Shown one piece after another: positions 1 to 8,308 of a stretch of 64,000 nucleotides of DNA. How positions within the stretch are numbered: position 1 is the first letter of the stretch; each line of letters starts with the position of its first letter. Both the position numbers and the translations under genes were made by a program. Source of the DNA: Lacipirellula parvula (GTDB lineage: Bacteria; Planctomycetota; Planctomycetia; Pirellulales; Lacipirellulaceae); contig NZ_AP021861.1 of NCBI RefSeq assembly GCF_009177095.1, forward strand, positions 3,640,501 through 3,704,500, given 5' to 3'. The notes under the pieces were generated by a model that saw only the letters and a program-made list of their open reading frames with translations, was not told the DNA's origin and did no database searches.

Positions 1-359
1 GGAGCAGTCCTACTTGGACACACGGCTCATTGATCGGCCGTCTCCCAATCTGTTGCTTCCGAGTTTCACAATGTCGCCCGACGTCCCAACCGAGGGATAG
101 TTGGGCCTTAAGGGCTAACGACATCGCCGCGGGCAGGCGGCGGCCTTAGCCCTCGCAACGCCTGAGAACCGACCAGCAATAATTGCGGTTCTCCGAAGGT
201 AGGCGATGCTACGCGCGTATCATCGCCTTATATTCGACGATTCGGGTGTCCGCTGTGGGTTGCAAACCGCGGCGGCAAGCGGCTCGCGGCGACTCGGCCT
301 TCCCATCCTTCGGCCAGTCGCCGCGCGTCGGCCCGATTGAAGAAAGGGTGGATTCGGCG
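1..359. other. Gene-free start of window
   Basis: No convincing gene. The frame of the 360-1352 gene is open back to 183, but that stretch has no recognisable protein features. A small hairpin (ttaagggctaa ... ttagccct) lies near 108-153. Confidence 0.4.
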
Positions 360-1352
360 ATGACTTCTCAGTGGCGCGACACACAGCCTGGCCTACACAA
401 GTTCAATCGTCAAGTTCACGATCTTTTCAACACTCCCTCACGGCTCGCGTGGCTTCACGAACAACTCCTTGAATGTGCTAAGCATCGCTCGCAATCTCGG
501 CATGCCGAGCAAGAGTGGGAGGAAGGCCGGCGCAAGTACTTCGAAGAGTCCGTCCAGAAAGTAGGGGCGAGCGTTCTTCGGGATCAAACAAAGCCGCACA
601 AGAATGACACGGTTTGGGATCATTACCGACGGGACTTACCTGCGGCGGAAGTTGTCGTAATCCCGTACTCCTACCGCAAGAACATCTACATCAGGTCTGA
701 AACGGGTTCCGATGGCGCGGAAGTACAGAGCCGCACAAATTGCTTCCGAGAATTTCCGGACGGTCGAGGTGCGTTCGACCTGTGCGCCTGGACTCCGCTA
801 GCATTTGTTAGTTTCGATTCTCGGCTGCGGTTTTATCTTCCGCTACCGCCAGATGACATACCGAGGGATTATGCAATCAACGAGATCTGTTTCGCACTGA
901 CCGCGCTCCATGATGCAGATGGCGCTTACGATGCCCTCGTGCCATCGCACTCCGCTCTTCGCGCGGAGCTCGGGAGTGCATTCAGCTTCTTATTACAACG
1001 GCTGAGACACGATGCTCGCTCTTCCTGGGTCGTTAGCATCGAGCCGCTTGCTGATCGAGTTTCCGGAGCAATCCTCGCGTTTGAAACATCTTCTCAGGAA
1101 GTTGAATTGCCAATCGCATTTAACGGAGTGGTTGATAAAAAAGCTCGGGATCGATGGCTGTACACGCTACGCAGTTCGGGACGAGTGTGGAAAGAGATTC
1201 ACTCAGCTTGCAAGAATCGCGCTGCTAGTGAGGGGTGGTTTAACGACCTCCATAAGGAGTCGTCGGTTCGCGCAGCAGTGACCAGATACGCGGAAAACAA
1301 TAGTCTTCCGCTTGACAAAAAGGCTTCGGGGCGACCCCCAAAAGTCCTTTGA
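360..1352 (+). CDS. Unknown protein of the integrative element (possible cargo)
   Basis: A 330-residue protein that I do not recognise. The ATG at 360 is chosen because residues upstream of it are Arg-rich and look untranslated. The sequence is soluble and mixed alpha/beta with no signal peptide, membrane segment or Cys clusters. The N-terminal 100 residues are charged and probably helical, the C-terminus is basic and ends GRPPKVL. It is the leftmost gene of the element seen here and is separated by 115 bases from the HTH gene, so it may be independent cargo rather than part of the replication module. No function is assigned. Confidence 0.6.
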   Translation: MTSQWRDTQPGLHKFNRQVHDLFNTPSRLAWLHEQLLECAKHRSQSRHAEQEWEEGRRKYFEESVQKVGASVLRDQTKPHKNDTVWDHYRRDLPAAEVVVIPYSYRKNIYIRSETGSDGAEVQSRTNCFREFPDGRGAFDLCAWTPLAFVSFDSRLRFYLPLPPDDIPRDYAINEICFALTALHDADGAYDALVPSHSALRAELGSAFSFLLQRLRHDARSSWVVSIEPLADRVSGAILAFETSSQEVELPIAFNGVVDKKARDRWLYTLRSSGRVWKEIHSACKNRAASEGWFNDLHKESSVRAAVTRYAENNSLPLDKKASGRPPKVL

Positions 1353-1467
1353 GAAATCACCGTGCGCCATTCTGCGCCATCCTGCGCAATTTTTTGAGAC
1401 GCAGACTTCAGAACAATGTCCTCAGAGTCGCACTCCGCGGCACAGTCTTTCCAATGAGGGTCAAATC

Positions 1468-1677
1468 ATGTCCAGCGCCGTAAGCTCTGAGTCTCCGCAA
1501 CTTCTCACCACGCCGCGTGAGGCCGCCGAACTTCTCCGAATCAGCGAGAAAGCGCTCTGGAATCTGACGGTGCCGCGTGGCGACCTACAATGCGTCCGGC
1601 TTGGCCGGTCAGTCCGCTATAGCCTCGCGACTCTTCGCAAGTACGTCGAGCAGCAACAGAACGCTGCCGCGGGCTAA
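1468..1677 (+). CDS. AlpA/excisionase-like helix-turn-helix DNA-binding protein
   Basis: A 69-residue protein with the pattern of MerR-type excisionase/AlpA proteins: LLTTPREAAELLRISEKAL forms the HTH (residues about 10-28), followed by the wing with VRLGRSVRYSLATLRKYVE. In this family the protein acts as a recombination directionality factor or as an activator of the integrase or replication genes. The ATG at 1468 is chosen because the conserved domain starts a few residues later; the open frame upstream has no family resemblance. It lies 114 bases before the next gene of the element, which fits a regulatory or excision role. Confidence 0.75.
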   Translation: MSSAVSSESPQLLTTPREAAELLRISEKALWNLTVPRGDLQCVRLGRSVRYSLATLRKYVEQQQNAAAG

Positions 1678-1790
1678 TTTCTCCACCCAGCCCGTGTAGC
1701 TGCCGGCGTGCCAGAATGCGAAGCGCGCCGGCCCTCTGCCTAGATTTAGCGGTCAACGGCAGGGGACCGGGCGCTTCCACGGCGACAGCC

Positions 1791-2234
1791 ATGAAGTCTC
1801 TCATAGCGGAGGCAAGCGGTCAACGTTTGCCCCAATCCGACGTTACAGCTAACCGTCGATGGAATGCCGAACTCTGGTCGCTCTACTGCGCGAAGTGCTT
1901 GGCGCCGAACATCGATGGCGATTACTTTCCTCAGTTCGTCGACGAACTCGTCGCGCGTTGGCGGGAACACGATGAACTCTATCAGGAGTTCATCAACGCC
2001 AAGAGCTGGTTCGCACGAATGCTGCCGCTCATCGAGTGTGAGAGGTTCCGCACCATTGAGCTCCCCAATGGCGAGTTTGTACCGTTGCGGCTCGATCGAG
2101 CGAAGTTCGACTTTCAAGTTCGACGCAAACCTAGTCTGGTTCTCGAAGCTCCACGCTGCTGCAGCTGCAAAGCGAGCGGTCGGCGGAAACGGATTGAGGC
2201 CTTCATCGCGCCAACACGGAGGGCCGCCGGATGA
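1791..2234 (+). CDS. Small unknown protein coupled to the primase-helicase
   Basis: About 147 residues from the ATG at 1791 (the frame is open from 1716). No known domain is recognised; it has several Trp and Cys residues (LWSLYCAKC) and a basic C-terminus with CCSCK. Its TGA overlaps the start of the primase-helicase at 2231 in an ATGA arrangement, so the two are translationally coupled and probably act in the same process. It could be an accessory replication protein of the element; this is inferred from position only. Confidence 0.55.
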   Translation: MKSLIAEASGQRLPQSDVTANRRWNAELWSLYCAKCLAPNIDGDYFPQFVDELVARWREHDELYQEFINAKSWFARMLPLIECERFRTIELPNGEFVPLRLDRAKFDFQVRRKPSLVLEAPRCCSCKASGRRKRIEAFIAPTRRAAG

Positions 2235-4366
2235 GTCCAGCCGTTCAACAAGAGATGGAGGCGCTAGCGAGAAATAACCGCTTCGATCTCCCGCTCTTCC
2301 CCCAGCACTACGCCAAGCTTGCCGACGAGTGCGGCTTATCTCCCGCAACGATCTTGTCGGCGAAGATTCGCTCGACCGGTGATCTCCAAGACCTCGCGCA
2401 ATTGCTCAATCGCAAATCCGTCGCGAGATCGTGGGGAACGGCGATTGTGATCCCGTACCTAGATCAGTCCGGCGACTTCGTGCTGCATCGGATTCGACCG
2501 ACGAATCCGCCTGTCAGCAAGAAAACCGGCAAGGCGCAGAAGTATCTCCAACCTACAGGCGCCGCGAGCCGAGCGTATTTCCCTCCGAGCATCTATTCAG
2601 TGCTTGACGACGCGTCGTGTCGCCTCATCATCACCGAAGGCGAATTCAAAGCATTGAAGGCGACTCAGGAGGGATTCCCATGCATCGGCCTCAGTGGCGT
2701 CGACTGCTGGCATCCTCGGAAGAAATTGTCTCTGCTCCCCGATCTCGCGGATATCCGCTGGCAGGGCCGCCAAGTCTTCATCGCATTCGACTCCGACGCC
2801 ATCGACAACGAGAACGTCGCTCGCAACGAACGCGAACTCGCGGCAACGCTGAAAATGCAGGGAGCGCAAGTACGCATCGTCCGTATCCCGGCAGGGGAGG
2901 GCGGCAAGAAAGTTGGTCTCGACGATTTCCTCGTGGCCCAAGGCCCCGACAAGTTTCCTGAGTTGCTCGAAAACGCCGCGGAACCATTGCCGCCGGCGGC
3001 AGGCGAATTCATGGAATCGGCGTCGGATATGGATCCGGCGATTGAGGCCGCACACATCCTCTCGACCGTAAAGATGGGCGACCTCTACCGGCTCCGTTTC
3101 TGGCGGGGTGGCTGGTACTGGTGGGCGAACGGCCGCTACGGCGAGAAGCCACCCGAGGAAGTCCGCGCCGAGATCGTCAATCTGCTCAACAAGAAATGGC
3201 TCGGAGTGAAGAGCCGAAACGTCTCCGACGTGCTCGAGCATGTAAAGGCGAAATCAATTCTGCCAGCTTCAGTTGAGCCTCCGTCGTGGCTCGCGGCGCC
3301 ACCTCACGGTTGGGCGTCCGAAGAATGCCTTGCCACGAAAAACTCTGTCGTGCATCTACCGTCGCTGATTCAAAACCTCGCGCCATGCGACACGCCCGCG
3401 TCGCCGGCCTTTCTCACGACGAGTGCAACCGACTTCCAGCTCGACCTCAACGCCCCGCGCCCAGACAACTGGCTCAAGTTCCTTGACGCATTGTGGAAAG
3501 ACGACGTCGAGAGCATCCACGCCCTCCAGGAATGGTTCGGCTACCTACTGACTCACGACACACGTCAGCAAAAGCTGATGCTCCTCGTCGGTCCGAAGCG
3601 ATCTGGCAAGGGCACCATCGCCCGAATTCTGACGGCACTTGTTGGGAAGGGAAACGTCGCGGCGCCGACGCTCGGCGGCCTTGCCACCAACTTCGGCCTA
3701 TGGCCCCTTATCGGCAAATCAGTCGCCATCGTGTCTGACGCGAGGCTCTCCGGCCGCTCCGACCAGGCAGCCGTCGTCGAACGGATTCTCTCGATCACCG
3801 GCGAAGACTCGATCACGATCGACCGCAAGAACATGGCGCCGATCACGGTGCGGCTGCCAACGCGGTTCGTCATCCTGACCAATGAGCTTCCCAAGCTCTC
3901 CGACGCCAGCGGGGCCATCGTCTCTCGCGTCGTCCTCCTGCACACGACCAACTCATTCTACGGCAAGGAAGATCACGACCTCACCGAACGCCTGCTAGGC
4001 GAGCTCCCAGGCATCCTGCTGTGGGCCATCGAAGGCTGGCGGCGACTCCGCGAGCGCGGCCGTCTCCTGCAGCCCGAAACAGGCCTCGAGTCTCTCGGCG
4101 AGATGAACGACCTCGCGAGCCCCGTCGCCGCGTTCGTACGCGATTGTTGCGTCGTCGACCGTGTGGCGCACGTCACGCCGTCGGACCTCTACGCGACCTG
4201 GGAACGGTGGTGCAAATCGCAAGGCCGGGAGAAGTTCATCGGCACCGTCCAATCGTTCGCTCGCGACCTGCTTGCGGCGGAACCAAGCATCCGCCGGAAA
4301 CGCGTTCGAGACGGCGATGACCGTCAACGAGTCTACGAAGGGATCGGGCTGAAGTTGGGTTTCTAG
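2231..4366 (+). CDS. Toprim-type primase / SF3 helicase replication protein
   Basis: A 711-residue replication protein. The N-terminal third has a Toprim-like DUF3854 domain: IITEGEFKALKA carries the catalytic Glu and IAFDSDAIDN the DxD metal site (residues about 135-200), followed by VGLDDFL. The C-terminal half is a superfamily 3 / D5-like helicase with Walker A GPKRSGKGT at about residue 455, a Walker B-like IVSDAR and the TRFVILTNELP motif. Such proteins prime and unwind the element's own origin, as in P4 alpha protein and many satellites. Start overlaps the preceding stop. The length is usual for the family and all key motifs look intact. Confidence 0.9.
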   Translation: MSPAVQQEMEALARNNRFDLPLFPQHYAKLADECGLSPATILSAKIRSTGDLQDLAQLLNRKSVARSWGTAIVIPYLDQSGDFVLHRIRPTNPPVSKKTGKAQKYLQPTGAASRAYFPPSIYSVLDDASCRLIITEGEFKALKATQEGFPCIGLSGVDCWHPRKKLSLLPDLADIRWQGRQVFIAFDSDAIDNENVARNERELAATLKMQGAQVRIVRIPAGEGGKKVGLDDFLVAQGPDKFPELLENAAEPLPPAAGEFMESASDMDPAIEAAHILSTVKMGDLYRLRFWRGGWYWWANGRYGEKPPEEVRAEIVNLLNKKWLGVKSRNVSDVLEHVKAKSILPASVEPPSWLAAPPHGWASEECLATKNSVVHLPSLIQNLAPCDTPASPAFLTTSATDFQLDLNAPRPDNWLKFLDALWKDDVESIHALQEWFGYLLTHDTRQQKLMLLVGPKRSGKGTIARILTALVGKGNVAAPTLGGLATNFGLWPLIGKSVAIVSDARLSGRSDQAAVVERILSITGEDSITIDRKNMAPITVRLPTRFVILTNELPKLSDASGAIVSRVVLLHTTNSFYGKEDHDLTERLLGELPGILLWAIEGWRRLRERGRLLQPETGLESLGEMNDLASPVAAFVRDCCVVDRVAHVTPSDLYATWERWCKSQGREKFIGTVQSFARDLLAAEPSIRRKRVRDGDDRQRVYEGIGLKLGF

Positions 4367-4424
4367 GGCTCGCTGGTCCGCAGTGGTCCGCGACCCCATC
4401 CAAAGTACGCGAAAGCCAAAATTT

Positions 4425-4811
4425 ATGTTTGAAAGCGCAATTCAATATAGTGAGTATGAGCTACTTTCAGTTGGGTCGCGGACCATCGAGGCCCAGTGGG
4501 GCCCCTCTTGGCTGAACCAATCTGAACCATCATCGGCTTCTCCGCCGGCAGTTGATCCGCCCGCGGTGTCTCCGGTGCTCACCCCCGAGCGATCGTCCGA
4601 GCCGGTGATCGCGCTCCAAGTGTGCTGCGAGCGATGCGGGTCGAATCGATTCCGAGACGCGGCAATTCACGGGGGTATGTCCACGCGTCGCGACTGTAGC
4701 GTCTGCGGGCGGACGCTCGACTTCCCGGTGTGGGCGAGCGAAGCGGAGCGTGGTGAATCTATGCTCTGTTCGCGCGGGCACGCCGCGCCGCAAAACTCGG
4801 AGGCCGCATAA
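4425..4811 (+). CDS. Zinc-ribbon protein of the integrative element
   Basis: About 128 residues, with an ATG at 4425 (the frame also allows 4383). The N-terminal 60 residues are Pro/Ser-rich and probably disordered. The C-terminal part carries CERCG and CSVCG pairs about 25 residues apart, a typical zinc ribbon (residues about 70-105). It follows the helicase by about 60 bases. Zinc ribbons of this kind in integrative elements often bind DNA or RNA, but no specific role can be read from the sequence. Confidence 0.55.
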   Translation: MFESAIQYSEYELLSVGSRTIEAQWGPSWLNQSEPSSASPPAVDPPAVSPVLTPERSSEPVIALQVCCERCGSNRFRDAAIHGGMSTRRDCSVCGRTLDFPVWASEAERGESMLCSRGHAAPQNSEAA

Positions 4812-4985
4812 CGTCACTGGGGAGCGAGCAGCCGCCGACGCCACTCGACCGCCGCGTGCCTTGCGATGCAACGCTGTCGGCGCCACGCGCGTAGACCAGT
4901 CGCCGTACGACTCGAACATCTGCACTTCGAACGCCGCGGACCGCGGCGTCATACACGACACTCAACTCGTTTTTATTTTGAAACC

Positions 4986-5567
4986 ATGCTTGATTCTCAA
5001 TCAACAGCCGACGATGATTCACGAAGCACGCTGAGCTCGCGTCTGCGGGCTGCACTTCGTTCATCGCCTCATAGCCGCTACGCGATCAGCAAAGCCACTG
5101 GCATCGACCAGGCAACGCTGTCGCGATTCGTCAACTCGGCCGATCCTTCGAAGCGATCCGGCCTCAGCCTGCGAGCGATCGATCTCCTCGCGGCTCAACT
5201 CAACCTCGAGCTCGTCGCTTGCGATAGCAGCGACGCAGAAAGGACGCCTACCGATGGCATCGCTGAGCAAAGACAAACAGGGCAATCGCACAATCCAGTT
5301 CAGCGCGGGCGAGAAGAAGCGGCGATCGATCCGGCTGGGCAAGATGCCGCAGAAGGAGGCCGAGAACATCAAGGGCCATGTGGAGTCGCTGATCGCCGCG
5401 CTGATCTCGCAGACGAGCTGGAGCGCGAAGACGTCGGAGTGGATTCGCAACCTGACGCCGACGCTCCACGACAAACTGGCGAAGGTGGGGCTGCTCCCGC
5501 CGCGAACGACGATCAACGCATCGACGTTGGGCGAGTTCCTGGCGATGTACATCAAGAGCCGCTCTGA
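4986..5567 (+). CDS. Helix-turn-helix regulator with read-through tail over the integrase gene
   Basis: From the ATG at 4986, residues 15-85 form an XRE/Lambda-repressor-like HTH: RYAISKATGIDQATLSRFVN followed by LRAIDLLAAQLNLELV. This part is a convincing regulator. The frame then runs on to 5567, overlapping the integrase gene by 314 bases in another frame. The tail is Arg/Gln/Gly/Asp-rich, like a shadow translation, so the original stop was probably near 5250 and has been lost, or translation really ends in this tail. The protein may control the integrase or the replication gene. Confidence 0.6.
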   Translation: MLDSQSTADDDSRSTLSSRLRAALRSSPHSRYAISKATGIDQATLSRFVNSADPSKRSGLSLRAIDLLAAQLNLELVACDSSDAERTPTDGIAEQRQTGQSHNPVQRGREEAAIDPAGQDAAEGGREHQGPCGVADRRADLADELEREDVGVDSQPDADAPRQTGEGGAAPAANDDQRIDVGRVPGDVHQEPL

Positions 5568-6579
5568 CGTGAAGGGCGGCACGAAGAACGTTTACCGCCA
5601 CACGCAGGAAGGGCTCATCGAGTACTTCGGCGCGAGCAAGCCTTTGTCGGAAATCTCTGAGGGCGACGCCGATGATTGGCGCCGGTGGCTTGCGACGTCG
5701 GGGAAGCGTTCAGACGGATCGACTCGCAAGCGGCTGGGCGACAACACGATCCGCCGACGGTGCGGAGTCGCTCGCCAGTTCTTCCGCGCGGCACTGCGGA
5801 AACGGCTCATCGTGGCGAACCCGTTCGGCGAGATGAAGGGGATCTCAGTGCGATCGAATCGCGAACGCGATTACTTCGTAACTCGCGACGAAGCTGCCAA
5901 AGTCGTCGAAGCTTGCCCCGATGCCCAGTGGCGTTTGCTGTTCGCGCTGAGCCGCTACGGCGGGCTTCGCTGCCCCTCCGAACACTTGGCGCTCAGGTGG
6001 GGTGACATCGACTGGGCGAACAAACGCATCACTGTGACGAGCCCGAAGACCGAGCACCACGAAGGGCAGGGGGTCCGAGTAATCCCGATGTTCCCGGAAC
6101 TTCAACAGCTCCTCGAGGACGTTTGGGAGTTGGCAGCTAAACCGTTGTCTTCGCTCACGCCTAAGGAACAAGCCAAAGTGCATGTGATCACCCGCTACCG
6201 CGACGTCAACGCGAACCTCCGCACACAGCTTGAGAGGATTATCGCCCGCGCCGGCCTCACGCCTTGGCCAAAGCTATTCCAGAATTTGCGGGCGTCGCGG
6301 GCGACGGAGCTCGCCGCCGAGTTCCCTTCGCACGTTGCGGCGGAGTGGATGGGGCACTCGGCCTTAGTCGCCCAGAAGCACTACTGGCGGACCACGGATG
6401 CCGACTTCGAGAAGGCGACAACCGCCAAAGCGCTGCAAAATCCGGTGCAGTCAGGAGCCGCATTGAGTGGCAGCGAGGAGTTCGGAGGCGAAGATATCCC
6501 GGGAAATTGCGAGTTCACCGAGAAATCGGGGCCTAAACAGCACGCCCGGCAGGACTCGAACCTGCGACCCGCAGATTAG
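5254..6579 (+). CDS. int: Tyrosine-type site-specific integrase
   Basis: A 441-residue tyrosine recombinase. N-terminal arm-binding and SAM-like core domains occupy residues about 1-200; the catalytic domain follows with Arg in YGGLRCPSEHLALRW, Arg in FQNLRASRATEL (Asn in place of the usual first His), His in WMGHSALVAQKHYW and the nucleophilic Tyr in KHYW. It catalyses integration and excision of the element. The last residues ARQDSNLRPAD are encoded by the complement of the tRNA-Arg 3' half, so this end of the protein is supplied by the attachment site itself. Confidence 0.93.
   Translation: MASLSKDKQGNRTIQFSAGEKKRRSIRLGKMPQKEAENIKGHVESLIAALISQTSWSAKTSEWIRNLTPTLHDKLAKVGLLPPRTTINASTLGEFLAMYIKSRSDVKGGTKNVYRHTQEGLIEYFGASKPLSEISEGDADDWRRWLATSGKRSDGSTRKRLGDNTIRRRCGVARQFFRAALRKRLIVANPFGEMKGISVRSNRERDYFVTRDEAAKVVEACPDAQWRLLFALSRYGGLRCPSEHLALRWGDIDWANKRITVTSPKTEHHEGQGVRVIPMFPELQQLLEDVWELAAKPLSSLTPKEQAKVHVITRYRDVNANLRTQLERIIARAGLTPWPKLFQNLRASRATELAAEFPSHVAAEWMGHSALVAQKHYWRTTDADFEKATTAKALQNPVQSGAALSGSEEFGGEDIPGNCEFTEKSGPKQHARQDSNLRPAD
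6541..6579. other. Probable attachment-site core (attR-type junction) in tRNA-Arg
   Basis: The stretch shared by the integrase coding end and the tRNA T-arm/acceptor. Integrases of this class normally cross over in the tRNA 3' half. The matching copy at the other end is not in the window, so the exact core length is not known. Confidence 0.55.
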
Positions 6580-6614
6580 AAATCTGCTGCTCTATCCAGC
6601 TGAGCTACGGGCGC
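6541..6614 (-). tRNA. tRNA-Arg (anticodon TCT)
   Basis: Read on the minus strand, a full cloverleaf can be drawn: acceptor GCGCCCG, D-stem GCTC/GAGC, anticodon stem GCAGA/TCTGC with loop TTTCTAA (TCT), T-stem GCAGG/CCTGC with TTCGAGT, 3' acceptor CGGGCGT and discriminator G. The terminal pair is G1-U72, and CCA is not encoded. The 3' half overlaps the end of the integrase gene, so this is the element's attachment site; the G-U end pair may come from the element's version of the tRNA end. Confidence 0.95.
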
Positions 6615-6846
6615 TTAATTCAATTAGCGTAACAACTTAGGTTGACGTTTTCCACTATCCTGAAATCGGCAGCAACCTTGAATGCTCGCAACTCCATATG
6701 GCTTGAGTTAGCAGCGCGTTCGAGGCAAGCGGTAGTCGCCGAGAATCAGCTTCGTGAAGTTGTAGTAGCAGTGCGCTCGCCCGCACGGCCCTCCACATAG
6801 CGCTCCAACGCTAGCGACGCCATACGCGACTGCTACCTCAATACGC

Positions 6847-7194
6847 CTAAATTGCTTCAGGCCCGCGCTCGCCGGTGCGGATGCGGATGCAGTCATCAAG
6901 CGGCAAAATAAAGATCTTGCCGTCGCCGATTTGGCCGCTGTCGCCGGTGCGGCCGCCTTTGATGATCGCGTTGATCGTCGGTTCAACGAAGACATCGTTG
7001 ACGGCAATCTGCAGCTGAACCTTCCGCAGCAAGTTGACGGAGATCTCACGCCCGCGGTAGACCTCGGTCTGCCCCTTTTGCCGGCCAAAGCCTTGGACGT
7101 CCATGATCGTCAGGCGGACGACTTCGACTTCCGAGAGCGCGGCTTTCACGTCTTCCAGCTTGCTGGGCTGGATCACTGCGATGATCAACTTCAT
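6847..7194 (-). CDS. glnB: PII family nitrogen regulatory protein
   Basis: A 115-residue PII signal protein starting MKLIIAVIQPSKL (ATG at 7194; nine further residues upstream are in frame but unlike the family). It has the GFGRQKGQTEVYRG T-loop entry, the GDGKIFILPL B-loop region and the IRIRTGE C-terminus. PII trimers bind ATP/ADP and 2-oxoglutarate and control nitrogen assimilation partners. Tyr46 is present but position 51, the uridylylated Tyr in E. coli GlnB, is Ile, so regulation by GlnD-type uridylylation is not expected. No amtB or glnA lies beside it in the window. Confidence 0.92.
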   Translation of the reverse strand: MKLIIAVIQPSKLEDVKAALSEVEVVRLTIMDVQGFGRQKGQTEVYRGREISVNLLRKVQLQIAVNDVFVEPTINAIIKGGRTGDSGQIGDGKIFILPLDDCIRIRTGERGPEAI

Positions 7195-7334
7195 GGGAGC
7201 GGGGAGCTTTTCGTCGGGCAATGGATGATAAGAGCGGGCCGAAGGCCGTCCGTCTCGCTTCTATGGTAAAGCACAGGCCCAGCGTCGAACATCCCAAGCT
7301 CAACCCCGGGTGCAAGCTGGGGAAGACTGCAGCG

Positions 7335-7358
7335 GACTGGTCGCTTAAGCGACCAGTC
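7335..7358. repeat. 24-base perfect palindrome
   Basis: GACTGGTCGCTT followed at once by its exact reverse complement AAGCGACCAGTC. It lies upstream of glnB (coding on the minus strand), about 140 bases from its start; no run of T follows, so it is not an intrinsic terminator. Confidence 0.7.
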
Positions 7359-7423
7359 TAGAACCCTTGAGCGAACTTGCCTCACCACCGGAGTTGCGAA
7401 GGCGAAGTAGGCGACGCCTTACT

Positions 7424-7486
7424 AGGATACCCCGGCTCGGGCGCACTTAGGCGGAAAAGCGCACCGCGAGCCATTGGGGTACCCTA
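7424..7486. repeat. Hairpin repeat family A, copy 1
   Basis: Outer arms GGATACCCC / GGGGTACCC, inner arm GGCTCG / CGAGCC and a loop side containing TAGGCGGAAAAGC. It shares the loop and the asymmetric CCATTGGGG right arm with the copies at 7586 and 7709. Confidence 0.6.
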
Positions 7487-7585
7487 ATGGTCGAGTATGG
7501 ACGGGAAGCCGGGTTCCGACGGCTGTCGAGAATGGGTCGATTGCGACACGTGACAAGCGTCTCATCAGAAGTGGGACTCCAGGGA

Positions 7586-7648
7586 GTCCCGACCCCGGCT
7601 TGGGCGAGCGGAGGCGGCATTGCTCGCCCAAGCCATTGGGGTTGGACT
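7586..7648. repeat. Hairpin repeat family A, copy 2
   Basis: Outer arms AGTCC / GGACT, then CCCC / GGGG, then a perfect inner stem CTTGGGCGAGC / GCTCGCCCAAG around a GGAGGCGGCATT loop. Same plan as the copies at 7424 and 7709, but with different, still paired, stem bases. Confidence 0.65.
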
Positions 7649-7708
7649 ATTTTGACTAACCATTGCGGGTCGAAGCCCCGCAGATCCGTGGTCTCAGCCC
7701 TCGAAATT

Positions 7709-7766
7709 GACGTCCCGGCTTGGCGGCGTGTAGGCGGCAAAACGCCGCCAAGCCTTGTGGGACATC
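7709..7766. repeat. Hairpin repeat family A, copy 3
   Basis: Outer arms GACGTCCC / GGGACATC, inner stem CTTGGCGGCGT / ACGCCGCCAAG around a GTAGGCGGCAAA loop. Stem bases differ from the other two copies while pairing is kept, the loop is conserved. Confidence 0.65.
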
Positions 7767-8231
7767 AGTCCGACCCAGGCAAGAGTCGAATCCTTCAAAA
7801 CTTGGGGGGCGATCGTAATTAACGATCACCCGAGTGTATGGCCGAGCGACGTTTCGCGGTCCGTGCAAAACATGCTCAGTAGCGGCTTGCACCATTTCTT
7901 GGCACATCAGCACGGCGTTCCTTGCAGGCTGACAGGCCAAACTTAGCTAGCCGCATGAAGGAAAAGCAACTAGCGTGCCATGTTGCGCGAACCGCCCACT
8001 AATTCTCGCAAGTGGCTTATTTCAGGCACTTTACGATGTTACGGCGCACCGCCGATGTTTTGGCACGCCTCTAAAACGGGCCTTCAGATGCCCGGCTTCT
8101 CAACAAATCGTGATGCGCGGCTAGGCACGGGCCTGCCTTCACCCCGGGCAGAGGCTGCACGAATCGCTGCAAGCCCTGCAGCTGATAGCCGCGGGGCAAC
8201 GACCCGCCGGAGTGACGAGCAAAGGAATGTC

Positions 8232-8308
8232 GAATGGGGAATGCTGAATGGGGGGAGACGTGCTATTGGCCCTGATTTCAACCCCATTCCCATTCAGCAT
8301 TCCCCCAT
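8232..8308. repeat. Inverted repeat of TGGGGAATGCTGAATGGGG type
   Basis: Two arms, about 8234-8252 and 8284-8307, match as near-perfect reverse complements around a 30-base middle. A foldable element in the spacer downstream of the porin gene. Confidence 0.6.

Larger units (their letters stand above)
1..6579 (+). mobile_element. Right part of an integrative element inserted at tRNA-Arg
   Basis: Seven same-strand genes end in a tyrosine integrase whose 3' end runs into the 3' end of the oppositely oriented tRNA-Arg gene at 6541-6614, the classic arrangement of an element integrated at a tRNA 3' end. Contents in order: unknown protein, AlpA/excisionase-like HTH, small unknown protein, primase-helicase, zinc-ribbon protein, HTH regulator, integrase. 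This set resembles a P4-like satellite or small integrative plasmid rather than a complete phage: no capsid, packaging or conjugation genes are seen. I found no second copy of the tRNA 3' end in 1-6500, so the left attachment site is probably outside the window. Confidence 0.75.

Noticed and set aside
1-6500. Second copy of the tRNA-Arg 3' end (left attachment site)
   Set aside because: Looked for the T-arm/acceptor sequence by eye and found none; the site is probably left of the window.
7487-7822. Plus-strand frame of 111 codons in the spacer after glnB
   Set aside because: It follows the arms of the three hairpin repeats and has no protein features.
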